Assembly: GCF_014651495.1 (NCBI RefSeq)
Contig: NZ_BMWZ01000003.1
Span: 186,001 to 250,000 of the forward strand
Reading direction: 5' to 3'
Source: Algibacter mikhailovii
GTDB taxonomy: Bacteria > Bacteroidota > Bacteroidia > Flavobacteriales > Flavobacteriaceae
DNA: 64,000 bases
Shown here: one piece after another, positions 62,243 to 64,000 of the stretch
Numbering within the stretch: the stretch's first letter is position 1
Layout: every line of letters begins with the position of its first letter
Translations under genes and position numbers: made by a program
The notes under the pieces: generated by a model
The model's input: only the letters and a program-made list of their open reading frames with translations
Database searches by the model: none
What the model was told of the DNA's origin: nothing

Positions 62243-64000
62243 CTAATATTTGAGTCCATATCCATATTCAAATAGTGGTTCTATTGAATCATCCCAAAAA
62301 TTAGGTCCATAAAGGCCTTTATAATCATCTACAGATTTAGGCCAAGAATGCGGGAGTTTCCCCATGAAATTATAATCCCCATAAAGTACCTCTGCAATGC
62401 CATCACCTTCAGACCCTGGTAGCCATGCGGCTATAAAGGCATCAGCCTGTTCTAATGGTTCAGTAATGACTAAAGGTCGTCCTGAAATTAAAACCACTAC
62501 AGTTTTGACACCGGCATCAGCATAAGTACTAATATAATTTTGATGTGCTTCACTCAAGGTTAGCTCAAAATTTGTAGTATCGTTGATATCCCCAAAAAAT
62601 TCAGCATAAGGCTGCTCACCTACCACTATTAAGGCCACATCAGCATCAAAATGTGTTCCTGTTCCTTTTACATCATAAATAATTTCTGCCTGAGATTCTT
62701 TTTTTAAACCATCCAAAATTGTTGTGGCCCCAATATAATTTTTAGTCTCTCCTTGCCAAGAAATTGTCCATCCACCAGATTGAAGACCCGAGTTATTGGC
62801 ATGTTCGCCAACAACAACTATTTTACTGTTCTTATCAATTGGCAAGGCGTTATTCTCGTTTTTCAGTAAAACGAGTGATTCCCGCACCAGCTGCTTTGCT
62901 ATAGTCCTATGGGGAGCGCTACCAATTTTGGAAACTAAAGTTGAGTCAGGCAAAGGGTTTTCAAACAAACCTAACCTGTATTTCTGGCGTAATACCCGTT
63001 TTACGGCGTCATTAATGCGCTCAATTGAAACAAAACCAGTTTCCACACCTGTCTTTAAACCCTTTTGAAAAACGTCGAGATCACCATCAACCGCCATGAC
63101 CATATCGATACCAGCGTTGATAATTTCATTCCGTCCATATCTGGAATACCCTTTCCAATCGGTTAATACAATACCTTCAAAACCCATTTTAGTTTTTAAA
63201 GTATCCGTTATCAACGCTTTGTGCGCATGCATAGGCTTATCCATTAGGGTATTAAAAGAGGCCATAACAGATCCCACACCGGAAGCCACCGCAATACGGT
63301 ATGGCGGAAGTAAGCGTGCACTAATCTCTTGATTGGTAAGGGTTGTATTTCCGCCTTCAATACCATCATCCGTAGCACCGTCTCCAATAAAATGTTTGGC
63401 CGTAGCCAACACCGTAGTTTTATCAGCAAGTTGCCCTTGATGCCCACTTATAGAGACCAATGTCATTTCTTGCGTAAGCCCCGTATCCTCAGAAAAAGCC
63501 TCATAAACACGTCCCCATTTTTCGTTGTATGGGATAGCAATACAGGGTGAAAACACCCAATTAAACCCTGTTGCTTGAGCTTCAATCGCTGTTACTTGAG
63601 CGGCTTGTTTTACCAAACTCATATTTCTTGATGCCCCCAAACCAATATTATGCGGAAATATAGTCGCCCCCGGAAAAGTATTTTGACCATGAACGGCATC
63701 TACACCAATTAAGAGCGGAATACCCAAACGTGTGGATAAGGCTTCTTTTTGAAGTTCAACAAATCTAGCTTGCCAACCCAAGGCATCTTCTCCCGGTAAA
63801 GGGCCGTTGGTATGGATTACAGAGCCTATAAACTTAGTTACAACATCTCCTTTTTTAATATCATAAAAATGCCTTACCTGCGTCATCTGACCTATTTTCT
63901 CTTCTAAAGTCATTAAGCCCAACAAAGAATCTACTTTTCGCTCTATAACAATCGCAGGGTCATGTATTTTTGCAATCGAATTTTGACAACTCAAAAGCAT
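62243..64000 (-). CDS. GH3 beta-glucosidase, 5' end outside window
   Basis: At least 585 residues are visible, ending YGYGLKY. The two-domain GH3 plan shows GVDAVHGQNTFPGATIFPHN, KHFIGDG and the nucleophile D281 (counted from the window edge) in IVLTDWKGYSRYG in the first domain, and PLVITEPLEQADAFIAAWLPGSEG in the second. The visible N-terminus starts MLLSCQNS: the lipobox LLSC is there but the preceding signal is too short, so the true start is probably beyond base 64000. It would release glucose from beta-glucan oligosaccharides in the periplasm. It is the first visible gene of the operon. Confidence 0.93.
   Translation of the reverse strand: MLLSCQNSIAKIHDPAIVIERKVDSLLGLMTLEEKIGQMTQVRHFYDIKKGDVVTKFIGSVIHTNGPLPGEDALGWQARFVELQKEALSTRLGIPLLIGVDAVHGQNTFPGATIFPHNIGLGASRNMSLVKQAAQVTAIEAQATGFNWVFSPCIAIPYNEKWGRVYEAFSEDTGLTQEMTLVSISGHQGQLADKTTVLATAKHFIGDGATDDGIEGGNTTLTNQEISARLLPPYRIAVASGVGSVMASFNTLMDKPMHAHKALITDTLKTKMGFEGIVLTDWKGYSRYGRNEIINAGIDMVMAVDGDLDVFQKGLKTGVETGFVSIERINDAVKRVLRQKYRLGLFENPLPDSTLVSKIGSAPHRTIAKQLVRESLVLLKNENNALPIDKNSKIVVVGEHANNSGLQSGGWTISWQGETKNYIGATTILDGLKKESQAEIIYDVKGTGTHFDADVALIVVGEQPYAEFFGDINDTTNFELTLSEAHQNYISTYADAGVKTVVVLISGRPLVITEPLEQADAFIAAWLPGSEGDGIAEVLYGDYNFMGKLPHSWPKSVDDYKGLYGPNFWDDSIEPLFEYGYGLKY

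Noticed and set aside
1-64000. CRISPR array
   Set aside because: No series of regularly spaced near-identical repeats with unique spacers was seen; the only tandem repeat is the coding YPGWG run.
1-64000. Insertion sequence, phage or transposase genes
   Set aside because: No transposase, integrase or phage structural motif was found in any of the long frames.
44439-64000. SusC/SusD pair in the glucan locus
   Set aside because: No TonB-dependent receptor or SusD-like lipoprotein occurs in the window; the 418- and 467-residue proteins lack the SusD TPR pattern and carry T9SS tails.

Overview
The window looks like chromosome of a marine Flavobacteriaceae bacterium (Bacteroidota) of the Formosa/Algibacter/Tamlana kind. 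The evidence is low GC, the flavobacterial neighbours of rho and rpsT, a short primary sigma factor without region 1.1, type IX secretion sorting tails (YPNPS ... KSIKLIKR), many lipoproteins, sulfatases with CGPSR sites, and several -7 boxes of the Bacteroidota type TAnnTTTG. The genus is an inference.

Region 1 (1-18.2 kb) is mostly housekeeping: the 3' end of a diadenylate cyclase gene, a DUF3667 membrane protein, an MsbA-like ABC exporter, truA, a lone PL6 alginate-lyase lipoprotein, a phosphodiesterase, an SlyD-like FKBP isomerase, DUF4293, rho, a VOC protein, rpsT with tRNA-Glu, proS, a lipoprotein with YPGWG repeats, a FadL-like porin, folE and cysS. Region 2 (18.4-28.7 kb) is a sulfatase locus: a secreted FG-GAP/UnbV protein, two CGPSR sulfatases, a membrane TPR-LuxR regulator, a Tat-type FAD oxidoreductase and an exported protein with a weak FMN-binding-like motif. 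It has no SusC/SusD and no glycoside hydrolase.

Region 3 (28.8-42.9 kb) returns to housekeeping: yidD followed by the leftover tail of a second yidD, an amidohydrolase, pepD, DUF3810, DUF6503, a SpoU methyltransferase, a Ste24 protease, yaaA, a gene remnant, a fatty acid desaturase, rpoD, rpe, two tandem CBS proteins and an M90 peptidase.

Region 4 (42.9-64 kb, running off the right edge) is a large beta-1,3/1,6-glucan (laminarin) locus on the minus strand. The tight run is GH3 - GH17 - clan GH-A enzyme - GH30 - GPH sugar symporter - GH17 without signal peptide - FG-GAP/UnbV lipoprotein. It is followed by two T9SS-sorted surface proteins, a 1588-residue GH81 endo-beta-1,3-glucanase and a GH16 lipoprotein. 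The likely flow is surface cutting by GH81 and GH16, debranching by GH30, trimming by GH17 and GH3 in the periplasm or on the surface, import of short oligosaccharides by the symporter, and final cleavage by the cytoplasmic GH17. SusC/SusD are not in the window and may lie beyond base 64000.

The best candidates for something less described are the sulfatase plus secreted redox pair of region 2, the symporter with its cytoplasmic GH17, and the sign that yidD was replaced by a diverged copy. All functions are read from motifs by eye; no search was run.
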